In this document: piece after piece, positions 26,255 to 34,610 of the stretch | Layout: every line of letters begins with the position of its first letter | Numbering within the stretch: the stretch's first letter is position 1 | Notes under the pieces: model-generated | The model's input: the letters and a program-made list of their open reading frames with translations, nothing else | Databases searched by the model: none | Told to the model about the DNA's origin: nothing | Translations under genes and position numbers: made by a program | Assembly: GCA_963799365.1 (NCBI GenBank) | Contig: CAWCWV010000008.1 | Span: 1 to 64,000 of the forward strand | DNA: 64,000 bases | Direction: 5' to 3' | DNA from: Marinirhabdus sp963799365 | Lineage (GTDB): Bacteria > Bacteroidota > Bacteroidia > Flavobacteriales > Flavobacteriaceae

Positions 26255-27220
26255 TTGAATAGAACCTCACAGATTATCTCCGTTGCAAAACAAACAATTG
26301 AAACCGAAAGCAAAGCTATTTTGTATTTAGCACAGTTAGTAGATGAAGAATTTGCCAATGCAGTTGAAACAGTTTACAACTCTAAAGGCAGGGTTGTAAT
26401 AACAGGTATTGGAAAAAGCGCTAATATCGCTACCAAAATTGTAGCAACTCTAAACTCTACAGGAACACCTGCTATTTTTATGCACGCCGCAGATGCGATT
26501 CACGGTGATTTGGGAACTATCTTAGCAGATGATGTTGTTATTTGTATTTCTAAAAGTGGAAATACTCCTGAAATTAAAGTCTTGGTTCCTCTTATAAAAA
26601 GTAGAGGAAACAAATTAATTGCTATTACCTCAAACAGGGAGTCATTTTTAGGAGTTCAATCCAATTTTGTGATGCACGCCTATGCCGAAAAAGAAGCTTG
26701 CCCAAATAACCTAGCACCTACAACAAGCACCACGGCACAATTAGTAATTGGTGATGCCTTAGCGATGGCATTGCTAGATTTACGCGGATTCTCAAGTAAA
26801 GATTTCGCACGTTTCCACCCTGGAGGTTCTCTTGGGAAGAAACTATATTTACGTGTAAGCGACTTAACCTCTTTAAATGAAAGGCCACAAGTAACCCCAG
26901 ATACAGATGTGAAAAAGGTAATTGTAGAGATTTCCGAAAAGTTACTCGGGGTTACCGCAGTGGTACAAAACAATAAAATTGTAGGTATTATTACCGATGG
27001 CGACTTACGTAGAATGCTTACCAAAGTTGATAACATAGCCGGGCTTACCGCAAAAGATATCATGACGGCTCACCCCAAAACTATTAACAATGATGCTATG
27101 GCAGTAGAAGCCATGGAAATTATGGACACCAATGGCATCACTCAGATTTTAGCTGAAGAAAACGGAATATACTGTGGTGTGGTTCATATTCACAACTTGA
27201 CTAAAGAAGGCATTATTTAA
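26255..27220 (+). CDS. kpsF: Arabinose-5-phosphate isomerase (KpsF/GutQ family)
   Basis: Converts ribulose-5-phosphate to arabinose-5-phosphate, the precursor of Kdo in lipopolysaccharide. The 321 residues have an N-terminal SIS domain (VVITGIGKSANIATKIVATL, then ISKSGNTPEIK) and two C-terminal CBS domains (VTPDTDVKKVIVEIS; ITDGDLRRML). The apparent start is TTG (26255); an ATG at 26244 is out of frame and ends after four codons. Its TAA shares a base with the tatC ATG. Grouping with lptB supports an LPS role. Confidence 0.93.
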   Translation: MNRTSQIISVAKQTIETESKAILYLAQLVDEEFANAVETVYNSKGRVVITGIGKSANIATKIVATLNSTGTPAIFMHAADAIHGDLGTILADDVVICISKSGNTPEIKVLVPLIKSRGNKLIAITSNRESFLGVQSNFVMHAYAEKEACPNNLAPTTSTTAQLVIGDALAMALLDLRGFSSKDFARFHPGGSLGKKLYLRVSDLTSLNERPQVTPDTDVKKVIVEISEKLLGVTAVVQNNKIVGIITDGDLRRMLTKVDNIAGLTAKDIMTAHPKTINNDAMAVEAMEIMDTNGITQILAEENGIYCGVVHIHNLTKEGII

Positions 27221-28056
27221 TGACCAAAAAAAAAGATAGCATAGAGAAAGAGATGTCTTTTTTGGATCATCTCGAAGAATTACGCTGGCACTTAATCCGC
27301 TCAACTATTGCTGTTGTTATAGTGGCTACAATCGCATTTTTCGCAAAAGAATTTGTTTTTGATTTTCTAATTCTAGGACCTAAAAGCCCGGATTTTCCTA
27401 CCTATAAATTATTATGTAAAGCCGCTACGCAACTTAGTTTTGAAGAAAGTTTCTGTTTTAAAGAAGAAAGTTTCCGCATTCAAAGCAGAACACCTGCAGG
27501 CCAATTTTCGGCACATATCTGGACTTCTATCACAGCAGGTTTTATTGTAGCCTTTCCCTATGTTTTATATGAATTTTGGAAATTTATTAGTCCTGGATTG
27601 CGCATGAATGAACGCCGCAATAGCCGCGGTTTTATCATTATAGCTTCGTTATTATTTTTTATCGGCGTATGTTTTGGATATTATGTAGTAACCCCGCTCA
27701 CCATTAACTTTCTAGGTAGCTATAAAGTAAGCGACGCAGTATTTAATGACTTCGATTTAAGTAGTTATATTGGCTTGGTACGTGCATCTGTACTGGCAAG
27801 CGGACTTATTTTTGAACTTCCCATTGTTATCTATTTTTTAACCAAAATAGGCTTGGTTACCCCCCAATGGCTTAAAAAATATCGCAAATTCGCATTGGTG
27901 GGAGTTTTAGTGCTTTCAGCAATTATTACGCCTCCAGATATTGCCAGTCAAGTGATCGTGGCAGTGCCTGTTTTAATTCTATACGAAATAAGTATCATCA
28001 TCTCAAAGGTTGTAGTACGCAATCAAAATAAACGAATGAAAACCCATGTCAAATAA
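27220..28056 (+). CDS. tatC: Sec-independent protein translocase TatC
   Basis: The receptor of the twin-arginine pathway, an inner-membrane protein with six helices. The N-terminal signature is clear (MSFLDHLEELRWHLIRS), as is FVAFPYVLYEFWKFISPGL in its variant form. The 278 residues include a somewhat long first periplasmic loop (about 50-95) with two Cys. Its start overlaps kpsF by one base and its end overlaps the next gene by 11 bases, so the genes are tightly coupled. TatA is not in the window. Confidence 0.96.
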   Translation: MTKKKDSIEKEMSFLDHLEELRWHLIRSTIAVVIVATIAFFAKEFVFDFLILGPKSPDFPTYKLLCKAATQLSFEESFCFKEESFRIQSRTPAGQFSAHIWTSITAGFIVAFPYVLYEFWKFISPGLRMNERRNSRGFIIIASLLFFIGVCFGYYVVTPLTINFLGSYKVSDAVFNDFDLSSYIGLVRASVLASGLIFELPIVIYFLTKIGLVTPQWLKKYRKFALVGVLVLSAIITPPDIASQVIVAVPVLILYEISIIISKVVVRNQNKRMKTHVK

Positions 28057-28402
28057 CATAGTAGACGAATTTAATGCCTATCGTTCAAAAATGAATGATA
28101 AGCTCTTGAAAGACAACAACAAGATTTTAAAAAGAATTTTTAATTTAGACACCAATGCTTTTGCTGAAGGTGGCTCACTTCCCAAAAAAACCAAAGAATT
28201 ACTAGGCTTAGGTAACAGCCTTGTACTGCGATGCGATGATTGTGTACGCTACCATTTAGAAGCTTGTTTTAAGCTAGAAATACCCAAAGAAGAAGTGGTA
28301 GAAGCTATGAGCATCTCTTTATTAATTGGGGGTACTATTGTTATTCCACATTTAAGACGTGCGTACGAATTTTGGGAAGTATTGGAAAGTCAAGCTTCTT
28401 AA
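28046..28402 (+). CDS. AhpD-like carboxymuconolactone-decarboxylase-family protein
   Basis: A 118-residue all-helical protein of the CMD/AhpD family. The redox motif is present as RCDDCVRYHLEAC (CxxC followed by a His), typical of AhpD-type disulfide reductases, not of decarboxylases. It starts inside the last codons of tatC. Such a gene commonly follows tatC in Flavobacteriaceae, as I recall. Its partner is unknown; a thiol role linked to export is only a guess. Confidence 0.88.
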   Translation: MSNNIVDEFNAYRSKMNDKLLKDNNKILKRIFNLDTNAFAEGGSLPKKTKELLGLGNSLVLRCDDCVRYHLEACFKLEIPKEEVVEAMSISLLIGGTIVIPHLRRAYEFWEVLESQAS

Positions 28403-28512
28403 TTTTTACTTCGGAAAATTTAGCTGTATTTTTAACGTTCTAGACACATTATAACTAAATAGATTTCCGCCTTCGCGGAAAGTAAAAACATCCGTTTCCA
28501 CGGGCAGTAATC

Positions 28513-29253
28513 ATGAAATTAAAAGCTGAAAATCTTGTAAAATCCTATAAAGGCCGAAAGGTTGTAAAAGGCATCACTGTGGAAGTAAACCAAGGCGAAA
28601 TTGTTGGTCTTCTGGGCCCTAACGGAGCAGGTAAAACCACATCGTTTTATATGATTGTTGGACTTATAAAACCCAACGGCGGTAATATATTTTTAGAAGG
28701 TACCGAAATCACTAAATATCCAATGTACAAACGTGCTCAAAATGGTATTGGTTATTTGGCGCAAGAGGCTTCTGTTTTTAGAAAGCTGAGCATTGAGGAC
28801 AATATTTTAAGCGTACTCCAACTCACCAAGCTCTCCAAAAAAGAGCAGCACATGAAAATGGAGACTTTAATTGAAGAATTTGGTCTGGGACATATTCGCA
28901 AGAGTCGTGGCGATTTATTAAGTGGTGGTGAACGACGCCGCACTGAAATTGCCCGCGCCCTTGCAACCGACCCGCATTTTATACTCTTAGATGAACCTTT
29001 TGCAGGAGTAGATCCTGTTGCGGTGGAAGATATCCAACGGATCGTGGCGCAACTTAAAAATAAAAATATTGGCATCTTAATTACAGATCACAACGTACAA
29101 GAAACACTAGCCATCACCGATAGAACCTACCTCATGTTCGAAGGCAGCATCCTAAAACACGGAGAACCCGAAGAATTGGCAAGCGACGAGATGGTACGAA
29201 AAGTATATTTAGGACAAAATTTTGAACTTCGAAAGAAGAAGCTGGAGTTTTAG
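28513..29253 (+). CDS. lptB: LPS export ABC transporter ATP-binding protein
   Basis: ATPase that powers extraction of lipopolysaccharide by LptFG. The 246 residues contain Walker A (GPNGAGKTT), Q-loop (YLAQEASVFRKL), the signature LSGGERRR, Walker B (FILLDEPFAGVDP) and the H-loop (ITDHNVQETL). LptB hallmarks are the short length and the GIGYLAQE stretch. In the 110-nt gap before it lies a stable hairpin TTTCCGC-CTTC-GCGGAAA (28464-28481), which may attenuate or stabilise the message. An LptF/G permease gene is at 12-13 kb. Confidence 0.95.
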   Translation: MKLKAENLVKSYKGRKVVKGITVEVNQGEIVGLLGPNGAGKTTSFYMIVGLIKPNGGNIFLEGTEITKYPMYKRAQNGIGYLAQEASVFRKLSIEDNILSVLQLTKLSKKEQHMKMETLIEEFGLGHIRKSRGDLLSGGERRRTEIARALATDPHFILLDEPFAGVDPVAVEDIQRIVAQLKNKNIGILITDHNVQETLAITDRTYLMFEGSILKHGEPEELASDEMVRKVYLGQNFELRKKKLEF

Positions 29254-29271
29254 ATTTTTTTTTAACTCAAA

Positions 29272-30033
29272 CTACCTAATAAATACAGGCTCACGCTCCT
29301 TCTCAGTGTGTTGCTCACTATAACCATACCCATCGTAGTTAAAGCTTTTTAAATCTTTCAAGGTTTTGGTATTAGTATCTATCACGTAGCGGGCCATACT
29401 TCCCCTCGCCTTTTTTGCAAAAAATGAAATAATTTTCAATTTTCCGTTTTTAAAATCTTTAAATACGGGAGAGATCACAGGGACTTTTATTTTTTTGGAA
29501 TCTATTACCTTAAAGTATTCCTGGCTAGCAAGGTTCAATAATATTTCACCTTCTTCTAATTCTTCGTTTAAAACGTTGGTCACCTGATCCCCCCAAAATT
29601 CATAAAGATTATTTTTTCTATTAATTTTCAAACTAGTTCCCATTTCCAACCTGTAGGGTTGTATTAAGTCTAATGGGCGTAATACCCCGTACATACCGCT
29701 TAAAATTCGTACGATGTCCTGTAGTAAATCAATTTTTCCTTCAGGGATAGTGAAAGCGTCTAAGCCCTGGTATACATCGCCTGCAAAAGTATAAATGGCT
29801 GGGCGTGCATTATTTTTGTTGAATGGAGTAGAAAAATCCTTGTAGCGTTGGTAGTTAAGTTCAGCAAGTTTATCGCTTATACTCATTAGCTCACCGATCG
29901 CTTTTTTAGACTTTCGTTCTAGTTTGTTGTTAAGTGTTTCAGCTTCGGCTAAAAATTTCGGCTGTGTTCCTCTCTTAGAAGGTAATTTAGTTTCTAAATC
30001 AAGGGATTTGGCGGGCGATACTACTAGTTTCAT
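29272..30033 (-). CDS. yaaA: Peroxide stress protein YaaA
   Basis: A 253-residue member of the YaaA/DUF328 family, starting MKLVVSPAKSLDLE, with YTFAGDVYQGLDA in the middle and the FAKKARGSMARYVID segment near the end. In E. coli YaaA lowers free iron during peroxide stress and binds DNA. The gene is convergent with lptB, only 18 nt apart. Confidence 0.95.
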   Translation of the reverse strand: MKLVVSPAKSLDLETKLPSKRGTQPKFLAEAETLNNKLERKSKKAIGELMSISDKLAELNYQRYKDFSTPFNKNNARPAIYTFAGDVYQGLDAFTIPEGKIDLLQDIVRILSGMYGVLRPLDLIQPYRLEMGTSLKINRKNNLYEFWGDQVTNVLNEELEEGEILLNLASQEYFKVIDSKKIKVPVISPVFKDFKNGKLKIISFFAKKARGSMARYVIDTNTKTLKDLKSFNYDGYGYSEQHTEKEREPVFIR

Positions 30034-30120
30034 TTGCTTTTCTTTTCAGTAAAAATAATAAGAATTTTTCAGCAAATAAGTATCTGCTACATCTTGCCTT
30101 TATAGCCAAATAAGTATTGA

Positions 30121-31164
30121 CTATTCGATGACGTGTTTTGAATAATTACGCCATTTGTCCAAACAAGCTTCAATATCCTGGGGAATTTCAGATTCAAAAC
30201 GTAAAAATTCTCCTGTCGTAGGTTGTCTAAAACCAAGCGTTCTGGCGTGAAGTGCTTGTCTTGGTAATACTTTAAAACAATTGTCTACAAATTGCTTGTA
30301 TTTAGAAAATGTAGTTCCTTTTAATATCTTCTCTCCTCCATAACGCTCGTCGTTGAACAGCGTATGTCCAATGTGCTTCATATGCACTCGTATTTGGTGG
30401 GTGCGTCCTGTTTCTAATCTGCAACTTACTAAAGTTACGTAACCCAAACGCTCTAAAACTTTGTAATGTGTTACCGCAGCTTTTCCTTTCTCTTCGGCAT
30501 CATCGTCCAAAAATACAGTGTTTTGAAGTCTGTTTTTTGGATGACGGCCTATGTGCCCTTCTATTGTACCTTCCTCTTCTTTAACATCGCCCCAAACCAA
30601 AGCAACATACTCACGCTCGGTAGTTTTATTGAAGAACTGTCTCGAAAGATGTGTCATTGCCTGCTCTGTCTTTGCCACAACAAGCAATCCGCTAGTATCT
30701 TTATCAATTCTGTGCACTAACCCTGGACGGTTGCTGCTATTATTTGGTAAATTATCAAAATGAAAAGTAAGCGCATTTATTAAAGTTCCGCTATAATTAC
30801 CATGCCCTGGATGCACAACCATTCCTGGCTCCTTATCTACTACAAGCAGATCATCATCTTCATACACAATAGCTATGGGGAGGTCTTCAGGGGTGAGTAA
30901 CATTTCGTAGGGTGGATGCTCAAAAAGAACAGTTACTACATCACCCGGCTTCACCTTGTAATTTTGCTTTACAACAATATCATTCACATATATATTTCCG
31001 TCTTTAGCAGATTTCTGAATTTTATTGCGGGTAGCATTTTCTACTTTATTCATAAGGTATTTGTCCACTCGTAAAGGAGATTGTCCTTTATCTGCTACAA
31101 ACCTAAAATGTTCATAAAGATCGTCGTTGCCTGTTTCGCCTTCGGTCTGGTTATTTTCCTCCAT
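30121..31164 (-). CDS. Ribosomal pseudouridine synthase, RluD family
   Basis: The longest open frame starts at 31224, but MEENNQTEGE at 31164 (or the Met one codon before) fits the family length and overlaps the upstream gene by only about 14 nt. The 347 residues have an S4 domain (about 35-90, LRVDKYLMNK) and the catalytic domain with the Asp motif HRIDKDTSGLLVVAKT, then RTHQIRVHMKHIGH. RluD-type enzymes modify helix 69 of 23S rRNA. It is the downstream partner of the PASTA protein, on one transcript. Confidence 0.93.
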   Translation of the reverse strand: MEENNQTEGETGNDDLYEHFRFVADKGQSPLRVDKYLMNKVENATRNKIQKSAKDGNIYVNDIVVKQNYKVKPGDVVTVLFEHPPYEMLLTPEDLPIAIVYEDDDLLVVDKEPGMVVHPGHGNYSGTLINALTFHFDNLPNNSSNRPGLVHRIDKDTSGLLVVAKTEQAMTHLSRQFFNKTTEREYVALVWGDVKEEEGTIEGHIGRHPKNRLQNTVFLDDDAEEKGKAAVTHYKVLERLGYVTLVSCRLETGRTHQIRVHMKHIGHTLFNDERYGGEKILKGTTFSKYKQFVDNCFKVLPRQALHARTLGFRQPTTGEFLRFESEIPQDIEACLDKWRNYSKHVIE

Positions 31165-31789
31165 CATCTTCGGGTGCTTCACTGTTATTATTTGGGGTTT
31201 CAGAATCGCTTTCACTGTCATCAATACCTCTGTTTATTCTGCTTAAACTTTCGTCACCCACAATAAGATCGATTACTGAAGTAATTTCAAGTTCGGTATC
31301 TGGGTCTATCTTGGAGCCTGCGTGTCTTATTTCAAGCACTTGATCACTCATATGTGGCTTGGTAGTTACTTTACCTATTTCAAAACCCATTGCGAGTAGT
31401 GTAGGTTCTGCTTGACGTCTCGTTTTACCAACTACATTTGGGATTTTAACCTTTCGGTAGCCAGATGGATTTAAAGTTAAATAGATTTTACGATCTTCTT
31501 TAACAAATTTACCGGCTTTCGGTATTTGTTCGATCACCGAAAATCTTGGATAGTCTGGATTATAGTTTGCAGAATCTAATATTTCATATCGTAAATCGTT
31601 TTCATCCAATACATTTTCAACATCAGTTAGTGTGAGTTTGGACAAATTTGGGACTTCAATATGCTGTCCGTGATTGGTGGTACTTTTAAGCCACCACAAT
31701 ACTATAAAACACAGCACGATACCCCCTACAATAGCAAGCAATATTTGCTTGACAAAGGCCTTGGAAAAAATATAATTAAAAAAAGACAT
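31151..31789 (-). CDS. PASTA-domain membrane protein
   Basis: Start chosen at 31789 (MSFFNYIFSKAFVKQ); further Met codons at 31795 and 31834 are possible, but the -7 element TATTTTTG at 31808-31815 lies between them. The 212-residue protein has one membrane helix (about 16-36) and then two to three PASTA domains on the outer side of the inner membrane (EVPNLSKLTLTDVENVL, KIPNVVGKTRRQAEPTL), ending in an acidic tail. No kinase domain is present, unlike PknB-type proteins. PASTA domains bind peptidoglycan or muropeptides. The gene is divergent from ddl (cell-wall D-Ala-D-Ala), which fits a cell-wall role. Confidence 0.88.
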   Translation of the reverse strand: MSFFNYIFSKAFVKQILLAIVGGIVLCFIVLWWLKSTTNHGQHIEVPNLSKLTLTDVENVLDENDLRYEILDSANYNPDYPRFSVIEQIPKAGKFVKEDRKIYLTLNPSGYRKVKIPNVVGKTRRQAEPTLLAMGFEIGKVTTKPHMSDQVLEIRHAGSKIDPDTELEITSVIDLIVGDESLSRINRGIDDSESDSETPNNNSEAPEDDGGK

Positions 31790-31886
31790 AGACATTGGGT
31801 TAGGGCACAAAAATAACAAACCTAAAGTTAGCAACTTTTATACGATAAGTTATATTTTTGGTAAACGCAATAAATAAAGCTTTGGT

Positions 31887-32870
31887 ATGGGTAAAAAAAA
31901 TATAGCTGTGGTAATGGGAGGCTATTCTAGCGAGTTTCAAATTTCGCTTAATAGCGGTGCTGTTGTTTGTGAGATGCTGGATACTTCAGTTTATAATGTG
32001 TTTGCGGTTCATATTTTAAAAGAAGGTTGGTTTTATGTTGCTGAAAATGGAAAAAAACAGCCTATCGACAAAGGAGACTTTAGTTTTATGGCTGAAGAAA
32101 ATAGAATAGTGCCAGACGTCATCTTTAATACGGTACACGGAACACCCGGAGAAGATGGATTTCTACAAGCCTATTGGAAGCTGCTGAATCTTCCGTACAC
32201 CTCTCCCAGTTTTTACCAAAGTGCACTTAGCTTCAACAAAAGGGATTGTCTCTCTGTGCTCAAAGGTTTCGGAATAAAATGTGCTAATTCCTATTATGTA
32301 AACAAGGGCGTTGCATACGATACAACTGAAATCATCAAAAAAGTAGGGCTTCCCTGCTTTGTAAAGCCCAACAGAGCCGGATCTAGCTATGGAGTAAGCA
32401 AAGTAAACAAGCTAGAAGATTTTGAGGCAGCCCTTTCAAAAGCATTTGTTGAAGATACTGAAGTACTCGTTGAAACTGCGTTAATTGGAACTGAAGTTTC
32501 AGTAGGTGCATATATGCTAAATAATGAAATACAAGTGTTGATGCCTACTGAAATAGTTTCAGAAAATGATTTTTTTGACTACGAAGCAAAATATTTAGGC
32601 AAATCCCAAGAAATAACCCCCGCTAGAATTTCTGAAGAGGAAACTGAGAAAGCGCAAGCCGAAACGAAAAGAATATTCGCACTCCTAAATATGTCTGGGG
32701 TTACACGATGCGATTTCATTATCCAGGAAGGCGAACCTTATTTTATAGAAATTAATACCACCCCAGGACTTAGCAAAGAAAGTATCATCCCAAAACAAGT
32801 GCGCCAAGCAGGAATGAATCTAACAGATTTCTTTGGAAGTTTAATTGAAGAGGCCGCTGGAAAAATATAG
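31887..32870 (+). CDS. ddl: D-alanine--D-alanine ligase
   Basis: Makes the D-Ala-D-Ala dipeptide of peptidoglycan. The 327 residues form an ATP-grasp enzyme: N-terminal KKNIAVVMGGYSSEFQISL, the substrate loop FNTVHGTPGEDG, the ATP site CFVKPNRAGSSYGVSKV, and the metal site FIEINTTPGLSKES. A TATTTTTG element (31853-31860) lies 26 nt upstream. The stop is followed at once by a 7-bp minisatellite. Confidence 0.96.
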   Translation: MGKKNIAVVMGGYSSEFQISLNSGAVVCEMLDTSVYNVFAVHILKEGWFYVAENGKKQPIDKGDFSFMAEENRIVPDVIFNTVHGTPGEDGFLQAYWKLLNLPYTSPSFYQSALSFNKRDCLSVLKGFGIKCANSYYVNKGVAYDTTEIIKKVGLPCFVKPNRAGSSYGVSKVNKLEDFEAALSKAFVEDTEVLVETALIGTEVSVGAYMLNNEIQVLMPTEIVSENDFFDYEAKYLGKSQEITPARISEEETEKAQAETKRIFALLNMSGVTRCDFIIQEGEPYFIEINTTPGLSKESIIPKQVRQAGMNLTDFFGSLIEEAAGKI

Positions 32871-32871
32871 T

Positions 32872-32906
32872 TTGTGGATTGTGGATTGTGGATTGTGGAT
32901 TGTGGC
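32872..32906. repeat. 7-bp minisatellite TTGTGGA after ddl
   Basis: Four perfect units of TTGTGGA and a fifth ending in C (TTGTGGC) begin two bases after the ddl stop. Each unit supplies a TTG, the -33 motif of local promoters, and a weak -7-like AACTTTTG lies at 32913-32920. Confidence 0.85.
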
Positions 32907-32942
32907 AAAAATAACTTTTGTACCTTAGAGCCAAGTTAGTTT

Positions 32943-32977
32943 GAGCAGTGAGCAGTGAGCAGTGAGCAGTGAGCAGT
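32943..32977. repeat. 7-bp minisatellite GAGCAGT before coaD
   Basis: Five perfect tandem units of GAGCAGT, a second and unrelated 7-bp array only 36 bp from the first. It lies 55 nt before the coaD ATG. Confidence 0.85.
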
Positions 32978-33032
32978 GAACGGGAACAGTGATGTAAGAA
33001 TAACGAAATTTAAAACTTTGGCTTCAAAAAAT

Positions 33033-33485
33033 ATGATACGCAAAGCAGTATTCCCAGGATCCTTCGACCCTATTACTTTGGGGCACGTAGATATTATAGA
33101 AAGAGCACTCCCATTGTTTGATGAAATTGTTATAGCCATTGGCGTAAATGCAACCAAAAGCTATATGTGGACTCTTGAAGAACGTATCGAAAAAATTGAA
33201 GCTGCTTTTAAAGGAATCTCAAAAATAAAAGTAACTTCCTACCAAGGGCTCACAGCCGATTTTTGTAAAACCGAAAAAGCGCAATATATACTCCGAGGAC
33301 TTCGAAATACTGCCGATTTTTCGTACGAGCAAACCATTGCGCAAGCGAATGAGAAGGTAAACGGGGTAGACAGTGTGTTGCTAATTTCAAATCCAGAATA
33401 TTCGTACATCTCCTCTTCCATTGTACGTGATATTGCAAGACATGGTGGGGATTATAGTTTATTAGTACCGAATGTCTTGAAATAG
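33033..33485 (+). CDS. coaD: Pantetheine-phosphate adenylyltransferase
   Basis: Penultimate step of coenzyme A synthesis: adenylates 4'-phosphopantetheine. The ATG at 33033 gives 150 residues starting MIRKAVFPGSFDPITLGH, the exact family start with the TxGH nucleotide-binding motif; longer in-frame extensions run into the minisatellite and are rejected. Also visible are ILRGLRNTADFSYE and the ISSSIVRDIARHGGD segment. The gap from ddl holds two tandem-repeat arrays. Confidence 0.97.
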   Translation: MIRKAVFPGSFDPITLGHVDIIERALPLFDEIVIAIGVNATKSYMWTLEERIEKIEAAFKGISKIKVTSYQGLTADFCKTEKAQYILRGLRNTADFSYEQTIAQANEKVNGVDSVLLISNPEYSYISSSIVRDIARHGGDYSLLVPNVLK

Positions 33486-33491
33486 AAAAGG

Positions 33492-34064
33492 ATGTTGATT
33501 GAAAAACAATATAATTGGAAAAATTTTCTATTACTTACGACATTATTGTTTACTGTGTTTTGTACAATAACTTTCACTTCCTGCAATGATGCAAAAGTTA
33601 GCCTTCTTCACAAACCAAATAAAGAATTAATTACAGAAACCGAGAAGAAAATTATCATTTCATCAGAGCCAAGTTTTACCTATAGTTATGCTCCGTTTAG
33701 AAAAGGTGTGCTTCAGCATTTGGACAGGGACTATACTTATGATGTAATTCCAGAAGAAATGGAGGGTGGTTTATTATACCAAGGAATACATCGCCCACCT
33801 AAAGGAACAAAAATAAAATTAGCCATAAAACAACCCACAACAGTTTATTTCTTCTTCCACGACAATTTTGATGGTGGGTATACCAAAATATTTAAAGACC
33901 TCCACAATTGGAAACAAATACCAGTAGCGCCAAAATATGATGTCAATAATGGGACCCATGGACTTTCCATGATTGTATTTAAGGCAGATTTGGAAAAGGG
34001 GGTTCATGTAATTCCTGAGACAACTAAAGATAAGGCATGCTTTAGCATTGTCGTAAAGTATTAA
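33492..34064 (+). CDS. Lipoprotein of unknown function
   Basis: I do not recognise this 190-residue protein. It has an N-terminal hydrophobic segment and a lipobox-like TITFTSC (Cys31), so it is probably a lipoprotein. The mature part is rich in Tyr, Lys and Phe, and YAPFRKGVLQHLDRDYTY and TTVYFFFHDNF suggest a beta-rich fold. It begins six nt after the coaD stop, implying co-transcription, but no functional link is evident. Confidence 0.7.
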   Translation: MLIEKQYNWKNFLLLTTLLFTVFCTITFTSCNDAKVSLLHKPNKELITETEKKIIISSEPSFTYSYAPFRKGVLQHLDRDYTYDVIPEEMEGGLLYQGIHRPPKGTKIKLAIKQPTTVYFFFHDNFDGGYTKIFKDLHNWKQIPVAPKYDVNNGTHGLSMIVFKADLEKGVHVIPETTKDKACFSIVVKY

Positions 34065-34133
34065 ACAACTAGCAGGCAAAAGAAAAATTTATAGGGTATT
34101 GTTTTGATTTCAGAAAATTCTTAAATTTTTCCA

Positions 34134-34163
34134 TAAAAAAACTCCCCCAACATTGGAGGAGTT
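34134..34163 (-). terminator. Terminator after rpsT
   Basis: On the minus strand AACTCCTCC, loop AATGTT, GGGGGAGTT, then a U-run: a 9-bp stem with one G-U pair, just past the rpsT stop. Confidence 0.85.
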
Positions 34164-34185
34164 ATAAATTTTAAGCAATTTAAAC

Positions 34186-34437
34186 TTATAGCGTAGCTAC
34201 AAATTTTGCTAGTTTAGACTTAACATTAGCCGCTTTATTATCATGGATAATGTTTTTCTTAGCCAGTTTGTCTACCATACAAGTAACCTCAGGAAAGAAC
34301 TTCTCAGCTTCTTTCTTATCTGTCATTTCACGTAACTTTTTAATTGCATTACGCGTCGTTTTGTGTTGATAACGGTTACGTAAACGCTTTGTTTCGTTAC
34401 TTCTAATTCTCTTTAATGCTGACTTGTGATTCGCCAT
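34186..34437 (-). CDS. rpsT: 30S ribosomal protein S20
   Basis: An 83-residue, very basic helical protein starting MANHKSALKRIRSNETKRLRN, full-length S20, which binds 16S rRNA. It lies 24 nt after the tRNA-Glu gene on the same strand, and both appear to be read from the promoter at 34554-34583. A strong terminator follows. Confidence 0.97.
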   Translation of the reverse strand: MANHKSALKRIRSNETKRLRNRYQHKTTRNAIKKLREMTDKKEAEKFFPEVTCMVDKLAKKNIIHDNKAANVKSKLAKFVATL

Positions 34438-34461
34438 TTTGTTTGTTTAAATCTTAATTTG

Positions 34462-34533
34462 TAGTCCGTAGGGGAATCGAACCCCTGTTACCAGGATGAA
34501 AACCTGGCGTCCTAACCCCTAGACGAACGGACC
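34462..34533 (-). tRNA. tRNA-Glu (anticodon TTC)
   Basis: A 72-nt cloverleaf on the minus strand: acceptor GGTCCGT/ACGGACT with A73, D arm TCTAGGGGTTAGGA, anticodon stem CCAGG/CCTGG around TTTTCAT (anticodon TTC), and T arm AGGGG-TTCGATT-CCCCT. CCA is not encoded. Confidence 0.98.
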
Positions 34534-34553
34534 ATTCTTTTTAAATGCGGATG

Positions 34554-34583
34554 CAAAAATACAACTATTTTTTAATGTTCCAA
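34554..34583 (-). promoter_or_regulatory. Promoter of tRNA-Glu and rpsT
   Basis: On the minus strand TTG (34583-34581), 19 bp, TATTTTTG (34561-34554): a full Bacteroidota promoter match, with a leader of about 14 nt before the tRNA. Confidence 0.75.
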
Positions 34584-34610
34584 ATCCGATGCAATCTTTT
34601 TTCAAAAAAA

